This document shows, piece after piece, positions 1 to 7,440 of a stretch of DNA of 64,000 nucleotides. A program made the translations under genes and the position numbers. The DNA comes from Peptococcaceae bacterium BRH_c4b (GTDB lineage: Bacteria; Bacillota; Desulfotomaculia; Desulfotomaculales; Desulfocucumaceae). Under the pieces are notes generated by a model, which ran no database searches, was not told where the DNA came from, and saw only the letters and a list, made by a program, of their open reading frames with translations. The DNA lies in the NCBI GenBank assembly GCA_000961595.1, contig LADO01000045.1, positions 1-64,000 on the forward strand. Direction: 5' to 3'. Within the stretch, counting starts at the first letter, position 1; each line of letters begins with the position of its first letter.

Positions 1-65
1 TGCCTGTAACCTTGGACAAAAGATAAATAGGGTTTACCATTGCTCATACTTTTCTTTAGATACAT
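1..65 (-). mobile_element. N-terminus of IS1634-like transposase, cut by window edge
   Basis: Reading leftward from the ATG at 63-65, the first 21 codons give a peptide beginning MYLKKSMSNGKPYLSFVQGY. This resembles the start of IS1634/IS4-group transposases, which open with a basic stretch, then a YLS(I/F)V segment and a YR motif. A GAGGTGA ribosome binding site lies just upstream. The rest of the gene is outside the window, so integrity cannot be judged. The call rests on recalled family resemblance over 21 residues. Confidence 0.5.
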
Positions 66-83
66 AAATTCACCTCTAACCCT

Positions 84-112
84 ATTATATTTATATACAC
101 GACAATACACAA
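84..112 (-). promoter_or_regulatory. Sigma-A promoter of the transposase gene
   Basis: On the minus strand TTGTGT (112-107) and TATAAT (89-84) are separated by 17 bases and lie about 20 bases ahead of the transposase start. The -10 is perfect and the -35 matches at four of six positions. Confidence 0.5.
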
Positions 113-141
113 CATAAAAATGCATAAAGATTGACAAAAGA

Positions 142-163
142 AAAGCCCGAATTCTCGGGCTTT
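142..163 (-). terminator. Perfect hairpin, probable insulating terminator
   Basis: AAAGCCCGA and TCGGGCTTT pair perfectly around a four-base loop. On the minus strand the stem is followed by TCTTTTGTC, a modest T-rich tail. It lies upstream of the transposase promoter and could shield that gene from outside transcription. Direction is uncertain because the + side also has a short T run. Confidence 0.45.
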
Positions 164-180
164 AAAGCGGCTTTTAATAT

Positions 181-318
181 TTAGTTATTGTAAAACAACG
201 GGGTGAGGCCTACCTGGCAGGTGGCCGCCCAGGTTTTGAGCCGGTATGCTCCCTGAAGCCCTCACCTCTTAGCGTAGCGAAGGTGGGGGAGGTTCACTAC
301 CTGACAACCCAATACACA
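181..318 (+). ncRNA. ssrS: Structured non-coding RNA candidate, possibly 6S RNA
   Basis: A GC-rich island in AT-rich surroundings, with no credible reading frame. Visible helices: GGTGAGG (202-208) with CCTCACC; ACCTGGC with GCCCAGGT (about 212-233); GAGC/GCTC around CGGTAT (about 238-251); and CACCT/AGGTG further on, which competes with the first helix. The segment with ATGCTC followed by GAAGCC resembles the conserved 3' central region of 6S RNA, the regulator that binds sigma-A RNA polymerase holoenzyme. No SRP, tmRNA or RNase P signature is visible. The boundaries and the family name are guesses. Confidence 0.4.
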
Positions 319-441
319 ACTGTTTTTCAATGGCGTCCTTTGTAAAAAATAGAAAAATGGTAAGTTTCATCTGGCATGAATAAATACCCTGACACAGGGG
401 ATAATATTACTACTCCGCTTTGGTGAGTTCTATCTCTCCCC

Positions 442-468
442 GTCCAGCTATATGCTGGACATTTTTTT
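442..468 (+). terminator. Rho-independent terminator
   Basis: GTCCAGC and GCTGGAC form a 7-bp stem around TATAT, followed by A and seven T residues. It lies between the structured RNA candidate and the tRNA promoter, so it probably ends transcripts entering from the left. Confidence 0.75.
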
Positions 469-510
469 AGTTTTAATAATATAATATACTTACTGACACT
501 ATTATCCTTC

Positions 511-539
511 TTGACTACTGTTGTCATATTAGCTATAAT
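511..539 (+). promoter_or_regulatory. Sigma-A promoter of the tRNA cluster
   Basis: TTGACT (511-516) and TATAAT (534-539) are separated by exactly 17 bases. The expected start near 546 is about 14 bases ahead of the mature 5' end of tRNA-Pro. This near-consensus promoter fits a highly expressed stable RNA operon. Confidence 0.85.
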
Positions 540-559
540 AACATTTGCGTGCGTGTTGA

Positions 560-637
560 CGGGATGTGGCGCAGTTTGGCTAGCGCGCCTGCCTTGGGAG
601 CAGGAGGCCGGGGGTTCAAGTCCCTCCATCCCGACCA
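560..637 (+). tRNA. tRNA-Pro (TGG), CCA encoded
   Basis: The acceptor arms CGGGATG and CATCCCG pair over seven bases. The anticodon loop CTTGGGA gives anticodon TGG. The GGTTCAAGTCC T-arm is present and CCA is encoded at 635-637. It is the first gene of a four-tRNA transcription unit. Confidence 0.95.
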
Positions 638-638
638 G

Positions 639-729
639 TTGAGAAGTGGGAAGTGAGTGAGAAGTCGGAAGTGAGAAAATAGCGGCAACAAGTATCTCAC
701 CTCCAACGTCTCACCTCTCACCTCTAATA
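639..729. repeat. Heptamer hairpin array between tRNA-Pro and tRNA-Glu
   Basis: The left arm is built from degenerate heptamers such as AAGTGGG, AAGTGAG and AAGTCGG. After a short unique centre, the right arm carries complementary heptamers (CTCACCT repeated). The two arms can pair as one long imperfect hairpin. It belongs to the same design as the arrays at 811, 40903, 45152 and 46105. Confidence 0.7.
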
Positions 730-730
730 C

Positions 731-806
731 GGCCCCTTGGTCAAGCGGTCTAAGACACCGCCCTTTCACGGCGGTAACACGGGTTCGAATCCCGTAGGGG
801 TCACCA
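731..806 (+). tRNA. tRNA-Glu (TTC), CCA encoded
   Basis: The acceptor GGCCCCT pairs with AGGGGTC (one G-T pair). The anticodon stem CCGCC/GGCGG encloses loop CTTTCAC, giving TTC. The GGTTCGAATCC T-arm and an encoded CCA (804-806) are present. Confidence 0.95.
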
Positions 807-810
807 TTTT

Positions 811-866
811 AGTCGTGAGTCGTAGGTCGTTGGTCAACCACCAACCACTCACCACCAATCACCAAA
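811..866. repeat. Heptamer hairpin array between tRNA-Glu and tRNA-Tyr
   Basis: The interval divides almost perfectly into eight consecutive seven-base units. The first four begin GTC (GTCGTGA, GTCGTAG and so on). The last four begin AC and are the complementary set (ACCAACC, ACTCACC). The halves fold back on each other. The sequence differs from neighbouring arrays but the seven-base period is the same. Confidence 0.7.
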
Positions 867-868
867 AT

Positions 869-953
869 GGAGGGGTTCCCGAGCGGCCAAAGGGAGCAGA
901 CTGTAAATCTGCCGGTGAAACCTTCGCAGGTTCGAATCCTGCCCCCTCCACCA
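869..953 (+). tRNA. tRNA-Tyr (GTA), CCA encoded
   Basis: The acceptor GGAGGGG pairs with CCCCTCC. The anticodon loop CTGTAAA gives GTA. The long variable arm expected of class II bacterial tRNA-Tyr accounts for the extra length (85 bases), and CCA is encoded at 951-953. Confidence 0.95.
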
Positions 954-962
954 GAAATTTAT

Positions 963-1037
963 TGGGGCGTAGCCAAGCGGTAAGGCACCGGATTCTGGAT
1001 CCGGGATACGTTGGTTCGAATCCACCCGCCCCAGCCA
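963..1037 (+). tRNA. tRNA-Gln (CTG), CCA encoded
   Basis: The acceptor TGGGGCG pairs with CGCCCCA, with discriminator G. The stem CCGGA/TCCGG encloses TTCTGGA, giving anticodon CTG rather than the more usual TTG. CCA is encoded at 1035-1037. A second tRNA-Gln with TTG would be expected elsewhere in the genome. Confidence 0.93.
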
Positions 1038-1038
1038 A

Positions 1039-1079
1039 AAAAGCTCAATATCTGGATTTTCCGGATACTGGGCTTTTGT
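1039..1079 (+). terminator. Terminator of the tRNA operon
   Basis: An imperfect long stem starts two bases after the CCA of tRNA-Gln. AAAGCTC pairs with GGGCTTT, TATC pairs with GATA, and the 3' side ends in CTTTTGTT. Confidence 0.7.
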
Positions 1080-1204
1080 TATATAAAAGTTCCCCCCAGC
1101 AAAACAATAAACCTTTTCCTTTTTGAACAAAAAATTATTTAAATCCTTTAATAATAGGCTATTCAAAACATCACCTTGACCTTTACACTCGGTCTGAGTA
1201 AAGC

Positions 1205-1240
1205 AAAGAGAACCCCGATGATGTATCGGGGGTTCTCTTT
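1205..1240. terminator. Strong, probably bidirectional terminator
   Basis: AAAGAGAACC plus CCGAT pairs with ATCGG plus GGTTCTCTTT around a short loop, giving a stem of about 15 bp with A and T tracts on either side. The remaining 1241-1437 interval is AT-rich, with no gene visible. Confidence 0.75.
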
Positions 1241-1437
1241 GTTACAGGCTAATTATAATTAATTCTGCATGAATAATTTTCACAGACAAAAAAACGGTAC
1301 CTATAGAATTCAGCTATTTCACGCAGAAAAGGATTTTCAAACAACTCTCCTTCATTACATAGGTTCATAATTACATAAAAATCGAAAAAAAACGGCAACA
1401 AAGTAAAATACGTTCATTTCTCCATATTTCTCTCTAT

Positions 1438-1466
1438 TTGACATTAAATAGCTACAGGAATACACT
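1438..1466 (+). promoter_or_regulatory. Sigma-A promoter of the DsrK-like gene
   Basis: A perfect TTGACA (1438-1443) is followed after 17 bases by TACACT (1461-1466). It lies about 40 bases ahead of the start codon at 1506. Confidence 0.7.
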
Positions 1467-1505
1467 TATGAAAGATAGTTCAATTGCAGGGGGGGTGTAG
1501 AAATT

Positions 1506-2741
1506 GTGAACACAATACTAGCTTCAAAATTGGATCACAGATTTTTTGACGAGGTGATTTCCAAAGCCTGTACCACTAGTAACCGCCTGGACTTTTATAA
1601 TTGTCTGTCCTGTGGTATGTGCAGCGCAGGATGCCCCTATAACGGTGTGCATGACCATGCAGACCCGCGCAAATTTATCCGTCAGCTGGCACTGGGCATG
1701 AAGGAAGAGGTGTTGAATTCAACATTTATATGGGCCTGCACGCAGTGTGGCCGCTGCACCATGGAATGCCCCATGGGGGTCGAAGTATTAACCCTGGTAA
1801 GAACTGTGCGCGGCAATTTCGGACTGAAGGCACCCGGATTTTTACAGGATGTTGTGGATAACCAGATTAAAACCGGCAACCAGATGGAAGTTAAAAATGA
1901 AGAGTACCTGGAAACCCTTGAGTGGATGGAAGAGGAACTGCAGGCAGAGGTAGGGGACCCAAATGCCAAAATACCGGTGGATATAGAGGGGGCAGATTTT
2001 CTTTTTCTGTGGGACCCCCGGGAGATCAAATATTATCCCAACGATGTACAGAGCCTGGCCAAAATAATGTGGTATGTGGGGGCCAGTTGGACATGCAGCA
2101 GCCGCTGGTGGGATGCCACACATTACGCACTATTCAGCGGCAATGATGAAGAGTCCCGCATAATTACCCAGCGCTACGCCGACGAAGTAAAACGTTTAAA
2201 AGTAAAAGAGCTGGTAATAACCGAATGCGGCCATGCTACCCATGCCAATAAATGGGGCCCCAAAGTATGGCTGGATAAAGATAATGATTACCCGGTAAAA
2301 AGCATAATAGAAAAATATGTTGAATGGTTTGAGGCCGGGCTGCTGAAAGTAGATAAAACCAAGAACACTGAGCCCATCACGCTGCACGACCCGTGTAATT
2401 CTGTGCGCAAGCAAGGACTGGGCGACGCCATGCGCTATGTGTTAAACAAAACTGTAACGAATTTTATAGAAATGAATCCCCATGGTATACACAATTACTG
2501 CTGTGGCGGCGGTGGAGGGCTTTTAGCTATGGGTAGTGATATTTACCCTTACCGCATGGCCAAGGGTAAATTAAAGGCAGACCAAATTAAAGATACAGGC
2601 TGCAAATTGATAGCATGCCCATGTCATAACTGTTTTGACCAGTTAACTGATATTATCAAATATTATGAACTGGGCGGAAAAGTAGTGCATCTGCATCATT
2701 TAATCAGCCATGCGTTAATTTTAGAAGAGAAACCATTTTAA
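1506..2741 (+). CDS. DsrK/HdrD-like (4Fe-4S) CCG-domain oxidoreductase
   Basis: A 411-residue cytoplasmic Fe-S protein. Two four-cysteine ferredoxin motifs are visible: Cys33/36/39/43 (CLSCGMCSAGCP) and Cys78/81/84/88. The C-terminal half carries one cysteine-rich CCG domain (NYCCGGGGG, then CPCHNC), the signature of HdrB/HdrD, GlpC and DsrK proteins that bind a non-cubane or special 4Fe-4S cluster and pass electrons to disulfides. The central LFSG segment and the ECGHA motif recall DsrK and TmcB of sulfate reducers, known from the DsrMKJOP and Tmc membrane complexes. No membrane or cytochrome partner gene adjoins it, so the electron partner is unknown. Start GTG follows a GGGGGGG ribosome binding site. 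It appears monocistronic. Confidence 0.75.
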   Translation: MNTILASKLDHRFFDEVISKACTTSNRLDFYNCLSCGMCSAGCPYNGVHDHADPRKFIRQLALGMKEEVLNSTFIWACTQCGRCTMECPMGVEVLTLVRTVRGNFGLKAPGFLQDVVDNQIKTGNQMEVKNEEYLETLEWMEEELQAEVGDPNAKIPVDIEGADFLFLWDPREIKYYPNDVQSLAKIMWYVGASWTCSSRWWDATHYALFSGNDEESRIITQRYADEVKRLKVKELVITECGHATHANKWGPKVWLDKDNDYPVKSIIEKYVEWFEAGLLKVDKTKNTEPITLHDPCNSVRKQGLGDAMRYVLNKTVTNFIEMNPHGIHNYCCGGGGGLLAMGSDIYPYRMAKGKLKADQIKDTGCKLIACPCHNCFDQLTDIIKYYELGGKVVHLHHLISHALILEEKPF

Positions 2742-2841
2742 TTAAACCTAAATCGTGCTTCCCCACTATTTTTTATACAGTTTGTGTCGTTAGCGGCCAG
2801 ACTGTTTTTTCTTTCTAAGTCAATCTAGTCAATCTAGGGAC

Positions 2842-2887
2842 GTTTCTTGATTTGAAAAAAACTGTCCTTGCGGACAGTTTAAGAAAC
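2842..2887. terminator. Long hairpin associated with an R2 repeat unit
   Basis: GTTTCTT (2842-2848) pairs with AAGAAAC (2881-2887), and inside it AAACTGTCC (2859-2867) pairs with GGACAGTTT (2872-2880). The left arm overlaps a degenerate copy of the R2 unit (AGGGACGTTTCTTGA, preceded by two GTCAATCTA units). It lies between the convergent DsrK-like and mrp genes and may terminate both. Confidence 0.5.
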
Positions 2888-2967
2888 ATACATTGCTAAA
2901 ATATTAAACACCATTCATCAAAAACATTATAAATTACATTTTCCTGCCCATTGACAAATTCCCGGGA

Positions 2968-3789
2968 TTAACATAAGGACTCTTTACTAAAGGCATCGGT
3001 CTGATATTCTTCCACACGTCCCTGATCACATAATTCTGCCAGCGCCGGGTCTATCGGTAAAATCTCCAGAAGTCTTATGCCTTCCGATAAAGCCATCTGC
3101 TCTCCTCTGCTGGGACCGAAGACACTAACCTCTTTGCCGCAATCGGGACATTTAAAATAACTCATATTTTCCACCATGCCCAGCAGGGGAATACCTAACT
3201 GGCTGCTCATTTTAATGGCCTTTCTGACAACCATCTGGGCCAGTTGCTGGGGCGAGGTAACCACCACCATGCCATCCAGCGGCAGTGACTGCATGGCCGT
3301 CAGGGGTACGTCACCGGTTCCCGGGGGCAAATCAACAATCAGGTAGTCCACTCTTCCCCAGGCCACATCGGTCCAAAACTGCTTTACCGCTCCTGCCAGA
3401 ATCGGTCCCCTCCAGATCACCGGATCGTCCTCATTGGGAAGCAGCAGGTTAATGGACATAACTTTTATGCCTGAAGATGTCGTTACCGGAAGCAGGCAGT
3501 CATTGTAATTGCCCGGGCGCTCATGCAGGCCGAACATTTTAGGTATGCTGGGACCGGTTATGTCGGCGTCCAGTATACCCACTTTGAATCCCTGTTTTTG
3601 CAAGCCCATGGCCAGGAGTGAAGTTACGGAGGATTTGCCCACCCCACCCTTGCCGCTCATCACACCGATGACATGCTTAATCTCATTGTACTCATTTTGT
3701 GGCAGTTTCAGCGACTGCTCACAGCTGTCCGGACTACAGCCTTCAGTCTTTTCACTGCATGTCCCACACTTGCTGTTTTCTTCAGCCAT
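2968..3789 (-). CDS. mrp: Mrp/NBP35-type P-loop ATPase (Fe-S cluster carrier)
   Basis: A 273-residue member of the Mrp/ApbC/NBP35 ATPases, which carry and deliver 4Fe-4S clusters. Residues about 44-51 show the deviant Walker A GKGGVGKSS. DLPPGTGD follows, with a C-terminal CPDCG pair that typically bridges a cluster between subunits. The N-terminus has four cysteines in about 20 residues (CGTCSEKTEGCSPDSC), a common extension in anaerobes. It closes a minus-strand set with two MinD-type ATPases and a NifX-like protein, and lies about 35 bases downstream of the second ATPase gene. A role in Fe-S or metallocofactor assembly is inferred. The start ATG follows GGGAGAGGAA. Confidence 0.85.
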   Translation of the reverse strand: MAEENSKCGTCSEKTEGCSPDSCEQSLKLPQNEYNEIKHVIGVMSGKGGVGKSSVTSLLAMGLQKQGFKVGILDADITGPSIPKMFGLHERPGNYNDCLLPVTTSSGIKVMSINLLLPNEDDPVIWRGPILAGAVKQFWTDVAWGRVDYLIVDLPPGTGDVPLTAMQSLPLDGMVVVTSPQQLAQMVVRKAIKMSSQLGIPLLGMVENMSYFKCPDCGKEVSVFGPSRGEQMALSEGIRLLEILPIDPALAELCDQGRVEEYQTDAFSKESLC

Positions 3790-3824
3790 TTTATTCCTCT
3801 CCCATATAATTATAATTATTATTG

Positions 3825-4679
3825 TTACAGCATTTTTAACAGACTATCCCAAATACCGAGGGTGGCTGTTGACGCCGGGCTGTCCTTTTTCCTAATGTAT
3901 GGTATACCATTCTTTAAAGCATTATATACCGTCATATCATAAGGAATCTTACCGACAACCGGAATATTTTTGCTATAACATATATCCTCTATCTCCCCGG
4001 TATTAGACGCACTTATGTCCCACTTATTAATACAAACGGCAGCCCTGCCGTCAAAGTGCTCCACCAGACTCAGCACCCTCTCCATATCATGGATGCCTGT
4101 TCTGCTGGGCTCTGTAACCACCAGGACCAAATCCGCATTGGACAGGCAGGAAATCACCTGGCAGCCAATACCGGGCGGGCCGTCGGTGATAATCAGCTCA
4201 TAATTCTTATCTTCGGCAATCTGCCTGGCCATTTTACGCACCTCGGCCACCAGCTTGCCGGAATTATCCTCCGCCACCCCCAGCCTGGCATGTACCATGG
4301 GACCGTATTCAGTATCGGAAAACTCAATCTGCCCGGCTATATGTTCTACCATCTCAATGGCCCCGGCCCGGCAGGCAAGCTTGCAAACCCCACACCCCTC
4401 ACATGATAAACCATCCACGAAAGAATTGTCTATGGCGCCAAAGTGACAATAATCCTCACAATCGCCGCATTTAACACACAATTCCTCGCTTATTCTTGCT
4501 TTTTTTAAACCATAAAAAGGTATCTGCCTGATTACGGAAGAATTAAATAGTAAATGAAGGTTTGAGGCATCCACATCACAGTCAGCCATTATTTTTTCCC
4601 CCGCCAGCACAGAGAAGGAAGCAACCAGACTGGTTTTACCGGTGCCTCCCTTACCACTTATTACCACCAATTCTTTCAA
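3825..4679 (-). CDS. MinD-family ATPase with double ferredoxin insert (second copy)
   Basis: A 284-residue P-loop ATPase. The deviant Walker A GKGGTGKTS is near residue 9. A ferredoxin insert with two CxxCxxC sets (CVKCGDCEDYC and CEGCGVCKLAC, about residues 66-105) interrupts the ATPase fold, followed by DGPPGIG. This is the architecture of the clostridial MinD superfamily P-loop ATPases with inserted ferredoxin, usually in pairs beside NifX/NifB-like proteins. The start is TTG and overlaps the upstream gene's TGA. It probably pairs with that paralogue as a heterodimer and takes part in Fe-S or metal cofactor handling. The substrate is unknown. Confidence 0.82.
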   Translation of the reverse strand: MKELVVISGKGGTGKTSLVASFSVLAGEKIMADCDVDASNLHLLFNSSVIRQIPFYGLKKARISEELCVKCGDCEDYCHFGAIDNSFVDGLSCEGCGVCKLACRAGAIEMVEHIAGQIEFSDTEYGPMVHARLGVAEDNSGKLVAEVRKMARQIAEDKNYELIITDGPPGIGCQVISCLSNADLVLVVTEPSRTGIHDMERVLSLVEHFDGRAAVCINKWDISASNTGEIEDICYSKNIPVVGKIPYDMTVYNALKNGIPYIRKKDSPASTATLGIWDSLLKML

Positions 4680-5521
4680 GAAGACACCACCTCCTCCACC
4701 TTATCCATTAATTCAGAAAAAAGCTCTCCCCATTCCTTTTTGACCAGTACCGCAGGAATACCGGCAGCATACCCCTCGGCGACCTCCCGGTCCAGCGGAA
4801 TTTTCTGCAGTACCGGTATTTTACAGCGGCCACAATATTCTTCCACCGTCAAATCTAAACCGTCAGAGCGGTTGATCACCACACCGCAGGGAATTTTCAG
4901 CTGATGCAAAACCTGAACAGCCAAATCCAGATCATGCAGCCCAAAGGGAGTCGGTTCCGTAACCAGAATACAGAAATCAACCCCCTCCACAGATTTAACT
5001 GCAGGGCAGGAAGTGCCCGGGGGAACATCAATAATGGTCAGCTCATCATTTTTAGCCTTCGCCTTAACAGCCCGGATCAGCGGAGGGCTCATGGCCACAC
5101 CAACGTTTAGCCTGCCGTGCACAAACCTGACTTTTTCAGCCCGGCCTTCCTCCACCACCCCGATATAATTATCAACCGGTGTAATGGCCTGCTTTGGGCA
5201 AAAATTCCAGCATCCTCCACAGGCGTGACACATTTCCGGAAAAACAAGGGTATTACCCGGGAGCACAGCCAGTGCGTGAAAAGCACATATCTCTGCACAA
5301 TAGCCACAGGAATCACACTTTTGCTCGTCTATTTCCGGAACCAGCACAGCCACCATTTCCTTATGCTGCAGCACAGGGTTCAACATCAGATGCCCATTTG
5401 GCTCCTCAACATCACAGTCCAAAAAGGCAACCCTTTTACGCTGCGCCATGGTAATGGCCAGACTGACTGATACTGTTGTTTTTCCAGTCCCTCCCTTGCC
5501 GCTGGCCACCGCTAGCTTCAT
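4676..5521 (-). CDS. MinD-family ATPase with double ferredoxin insert (first copy)
   Basis: A 281-residue paralogue of the next gene. It has GKGGTGKTT near residue 9, a double ferredoxin insert (CDSCGYCAEIC and CHACGGCWNFC, about residues 64-104), and DVPPGTSCP. The gene starts with ATG three bases after the NifX-like gene stops and overlaps the following gene, so the four genes are clearly one transcript. Known family members carry ATP and Fe-S clusters; no specific target is established. Tandem duplication with divergence is the simplest origin for the pair. Confidence 0.82.
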   Translation of the reverse strand: MKLAVASGKGGTGKTTVSVSLAITMAQRKRVAFLDCDVEEPNGHLMLNPVLQHKEMVAVLVPEIDEQKCDSCGYCAEICAFHALAVLPGNTLVFPEMCHACGGCWNFCPKQAITPVDNYIGVVEEGRAEKVRFVHGRLNVGVAMSPPLIRAVKAKAKNDELTIIDVPPGTSCPAVKSVEGVDFCILVTEPTPFGLHDLDLAVQVLHQLKIPCGVVINRSDGLDLTVEEYCGRCKIPVLQKIPLDREVAEGYAAGIPAVLVKKEWGELFSELMDKVEEVVSS

Positions 5522-5524
5522 AAT

Positions 5525-5893
5525 TTACCCCCGCATCCCTGCATGAGAGGAAACATTTGGATCACTCATCAGGTTTAATTTTTTTTCTTTGAACAATTCC
5601 AACGAATTCTCCACATTTCCCTTAATGCCCCCGTACACCTTAATTCCTGCTGCATTTAAAACTTTAAAAGCATTGGGGCCCACGTTACCGACCAAAACTG
5701 CGCCAACAGCCTGGTTAACCAACAACTGGGCGGTCTGAATACCTGCACCACCGGAGGTTTCCCCTGAAGGATTGGCCACAGCAGTTAAACTGCCGGTATC
5801 CGAATCATAAACAACAAAGTGCCGGCACCGCCCGAAACGGGGGTCCACCGGATCTTTCAAACTAACACCCTGAGCCGATACAGCAATTTTCAC
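5525..5893 (-). CDS. NifX/NifB C-terminal-like (dinitrogenase FeMo-cofactor) domain protein
   Basis: A 122-residue protein of the NifX family. It starts MKIAVSAQG, has the typical DPRFGRC segment near residue 20, and a GGAGIQTAQLL/GAVLVGNVGPNAF core. Small members of this family bind iron-molybdenum cofactor precursors or other Fe-S/Mo clusters. Stand-alone copies beside MinD-ferredoxin ATPases are common in anaerobes without nitrogenase, so this is not evidence of nitrogen fixation by itself. The start is GTG behind GGGGGAAG. It is the first gene of the four-gene operon read from the promoter at 5981-5953. Confidence 0.85.
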   Translation of the reverse strand: MKIAVSAQGVSLKDPVDPRFGRCRHFVVYDSDTGSLTAVANPSGETSGGAGIQTAQLLVNQAVGAVLVGNVGPNAFKVLNAAGIKVYGGIKGNVENSLELFKEKKLNLMSDPNVSSHAGMRG

Positions 5894-5952
5894 AATACTT
5901 CCCCCATCCTTAGTTAATCAAAAGAGTTCTTTATGGACTTATGCTCATTACT

Positions 5953-5981
5953 AATATATTTCCCTTTTCCGTCCATGTCAA
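5953..5981 (-). promoter_or_regulatory. Sigma-A promoter of the NifX-MinD-MinD-Mrp operon
   Basis: On the minus strand a perfect TTGACA (5981-5976) is followed after exactly 17 bases by TATATT (5958-5953). It lies about 60 bases ahead of the GTG start at 5893. Confidence 0.75.
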
Positions 5982-6161
5982 TCTTTTTTTATTTTCATCC
6001 ATTGATTGTGTCCCGCAAGGGCATAGAAATTTAGGACATATTAAGAAAGCTGGTTAACACCCGTGACAGGGCAAACCTGGATAATTATTTTGTAGACGCC
6101 CGAAAAACAAAAGGTTATTATAAAGTTGTTTTCCCATACAATAGCTTCAGGAGAATTAATA

Positions 6162-7361
6162 ATGAATGACAATGAACGTCAATACGCGGCTAGCTGGGCA
6201 TTAAGGGGCCTGATATTTTTTTATTTCGCCTCGGTGGGCGTGCTGTTGCCCTTCCTCCCTCTGGTCTTCAGGGAAAAAGGACTTTCCACCTGGCAGATTG
6301 GCGTTCTTTTCGCCATCGGCCCCCTGGTAACCATGACCATACAAACCCTCTGGGGATTTATCAGTGATCGCCTCAAAACAGTGAAAAAAATTATTATATT
6401 TCAACTTGTTGTGGTCAGCATGTTAAGTGGCTTCGTATTTGAATCCGACAATTTTTACCTTCTTCTACCGGCATTGTTTATTTTCTATTCTTTTGCCTGG
6501 CCCGTGATTCCCCTAACTGACAGTCTTACGCTCTCCTGCATCCGCAACATCGGAGGTAATTACGGCCATTACAGGCTATGGGGCTCAGCCGGGTTCGGGC
6601 TTACCGCCCTGGTATGCGGCAAATTATTCCTCACCTACGGTGTGGGGTTATTTACCATGGTCTATGTAGTACTTATTATTATCTGCCTAATCATGTGTGT
6701 CTTTTTAAATGACGCCGTATACCTGGGCAAAAGGGCCTGCTTAAGGGACTTCAAACAAATGCTTACCAACAGGGATATTATCATTTTCTTACTCATCGTT
6801 ACGTTGCTCAGTTCGACAAACAGGGCAAACGATGCTTTCATGAGTATATTTATAAAATCCATGGGCGGCAACGAAGCCATTGTTGGGCTGGCCTGGACTG
6901 TGGCCCCTTTAGCTGAGATACCGGTTTTTGCACTGGGGGGGCTGCTGCTGTCCCGTTATTCTGAATCCGCCCTTATGACGGCGGCAGCTGCTTTATTCGT
7001 CGTAAGATGGGGCCTGTTCAGCGTTATTTCCACCCCCGAAATGATCATCGGCGCACAACTATTTCACGGCGTAACCTTCGGGCTCCTTTTCATGTGCGCG
7101 GTCAGTTATATGAGCAAATCGGTACCCGAAAGACTGCGCTCCAGTGGGCAGGGACTGCTGTCCTGTTTTTTCGGAGGCGTTGCAGGCATAACCGGCTCCA
7201 GCCTGGGAGGGCTATTAATGTCCAGATGGGGTCCTGTCAGCCTTTACACGGTTTGCACCCTGATATCAACAGCAGCTTTTGTCCTTTTTTTATTTCGCTA
7301 CCGGCAAAGCAATGCCGTTACTAGATTGGGGACATCCCTTCGTGAAAGTGATAAGAAGTAA
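6162..7361 (+). CDS. MFS transporter, LacY/HcaT-like (MFS_1_like)
   Basis: A 399-residue integral membrane protein with about twelve hydrophobic segments. The first segment contains RGLIFFYFASVGVLLPFLPLV, and a loop 2-3 motif with GFISDRL is typical of the major facilitator superfamily. The N-terminal sequence points to the MFS_1_like/PPP group (LacY, HcaT relatives); the substrate cannot be told. ATG at 6162 is chosen because CAGGAG lies eight bases before it; an in-frame TTG at 6126 has no such site. The last dozen codons run into an R1 repeat that begins at 7325, so the native C-terminus has been replaced by repeat-coded residues. Confidence 0.85.
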   Translation: MNDNERQYAASWALRGLIFFYFASVGVLLPFLPLVFREKGLSTWQIGVLFAIGPLVTMTIQTLWGFISDRLKTVKKIIIFQLVVVSMLSGFVFESDNFYLLLPALFIFYSFAWPVIPLTDSLTLSCIRNIGGNYGHYRLWGSAGFGLTALVCGKLFLTYGVGLFTMVYVVLIIICLIMCVFLNDAVYLGKRACLRDFKQMLTNRDIIIFLLIVTLLSSTNRANDAFMSIFIKSMGGNEAIVGLAWTVAPLAEIPVFALGGLLLSRYSESALMTAAAALFVVRWGLFSVISTPEMIIGAQLFHGVTFGLLFMCAVSYMSKSVPERLRSSGQGLLSCFFGGVAGITGSSLGGLLMSRWGPVSLYTVCTLISTAAFVLFLFRYRQSNAVTRLGTSLRESDKK

Positions 7362-7439
7362 GGAATCTAGCTCACCAAAGAAGGTGTGTCCCCTTTCCTT
7401 AAATTGGGGACACACCTTCGTGAAAACGTCAGAGGTCAT
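7325..7439. repeat. R1 repeat: one long copy plus one half copy
   Basis: TTGGGGACAT...GTGTCCCC spans 7326-7393 as a long R1 copy with the internal segment GAAGTAAGGAATCTAG. A second end, TTGGGGACACACCTTCG, follows at 7404 without a matching partner. The long copy aligns with the reverse complement of 19436-19513. It overlaps the last codons of the transporter. Confidence 0.8.
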
Positions 7440-7440
7440 T

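Noticed and set aside
327-629. Open frame of 100 codons on the - strand
   Set aside because: It overlaps a terminator, the tRNA promoter and tRNA-Pro; it is not plausible as a gene.
1-1037. tRNA spacers as T-box or other riboswitches
   Set aside because: No T-box consensus or specifier loop; the spacers are explained by heptamer fold-back arrays.
737-1126. Open frame of 129 codons on the + strand
   Set aside because: It runs straight through three tRNA genes and their spacers and has no family resemblance.
5525-5893. NifX-like gene, together with the NifV-like gene at 37880-39043, as evidence for nitrogen fixation
   Set aside because: No nifHDK, nifE, nifN or nifB is present, and both families occur widely without nitrogenase.
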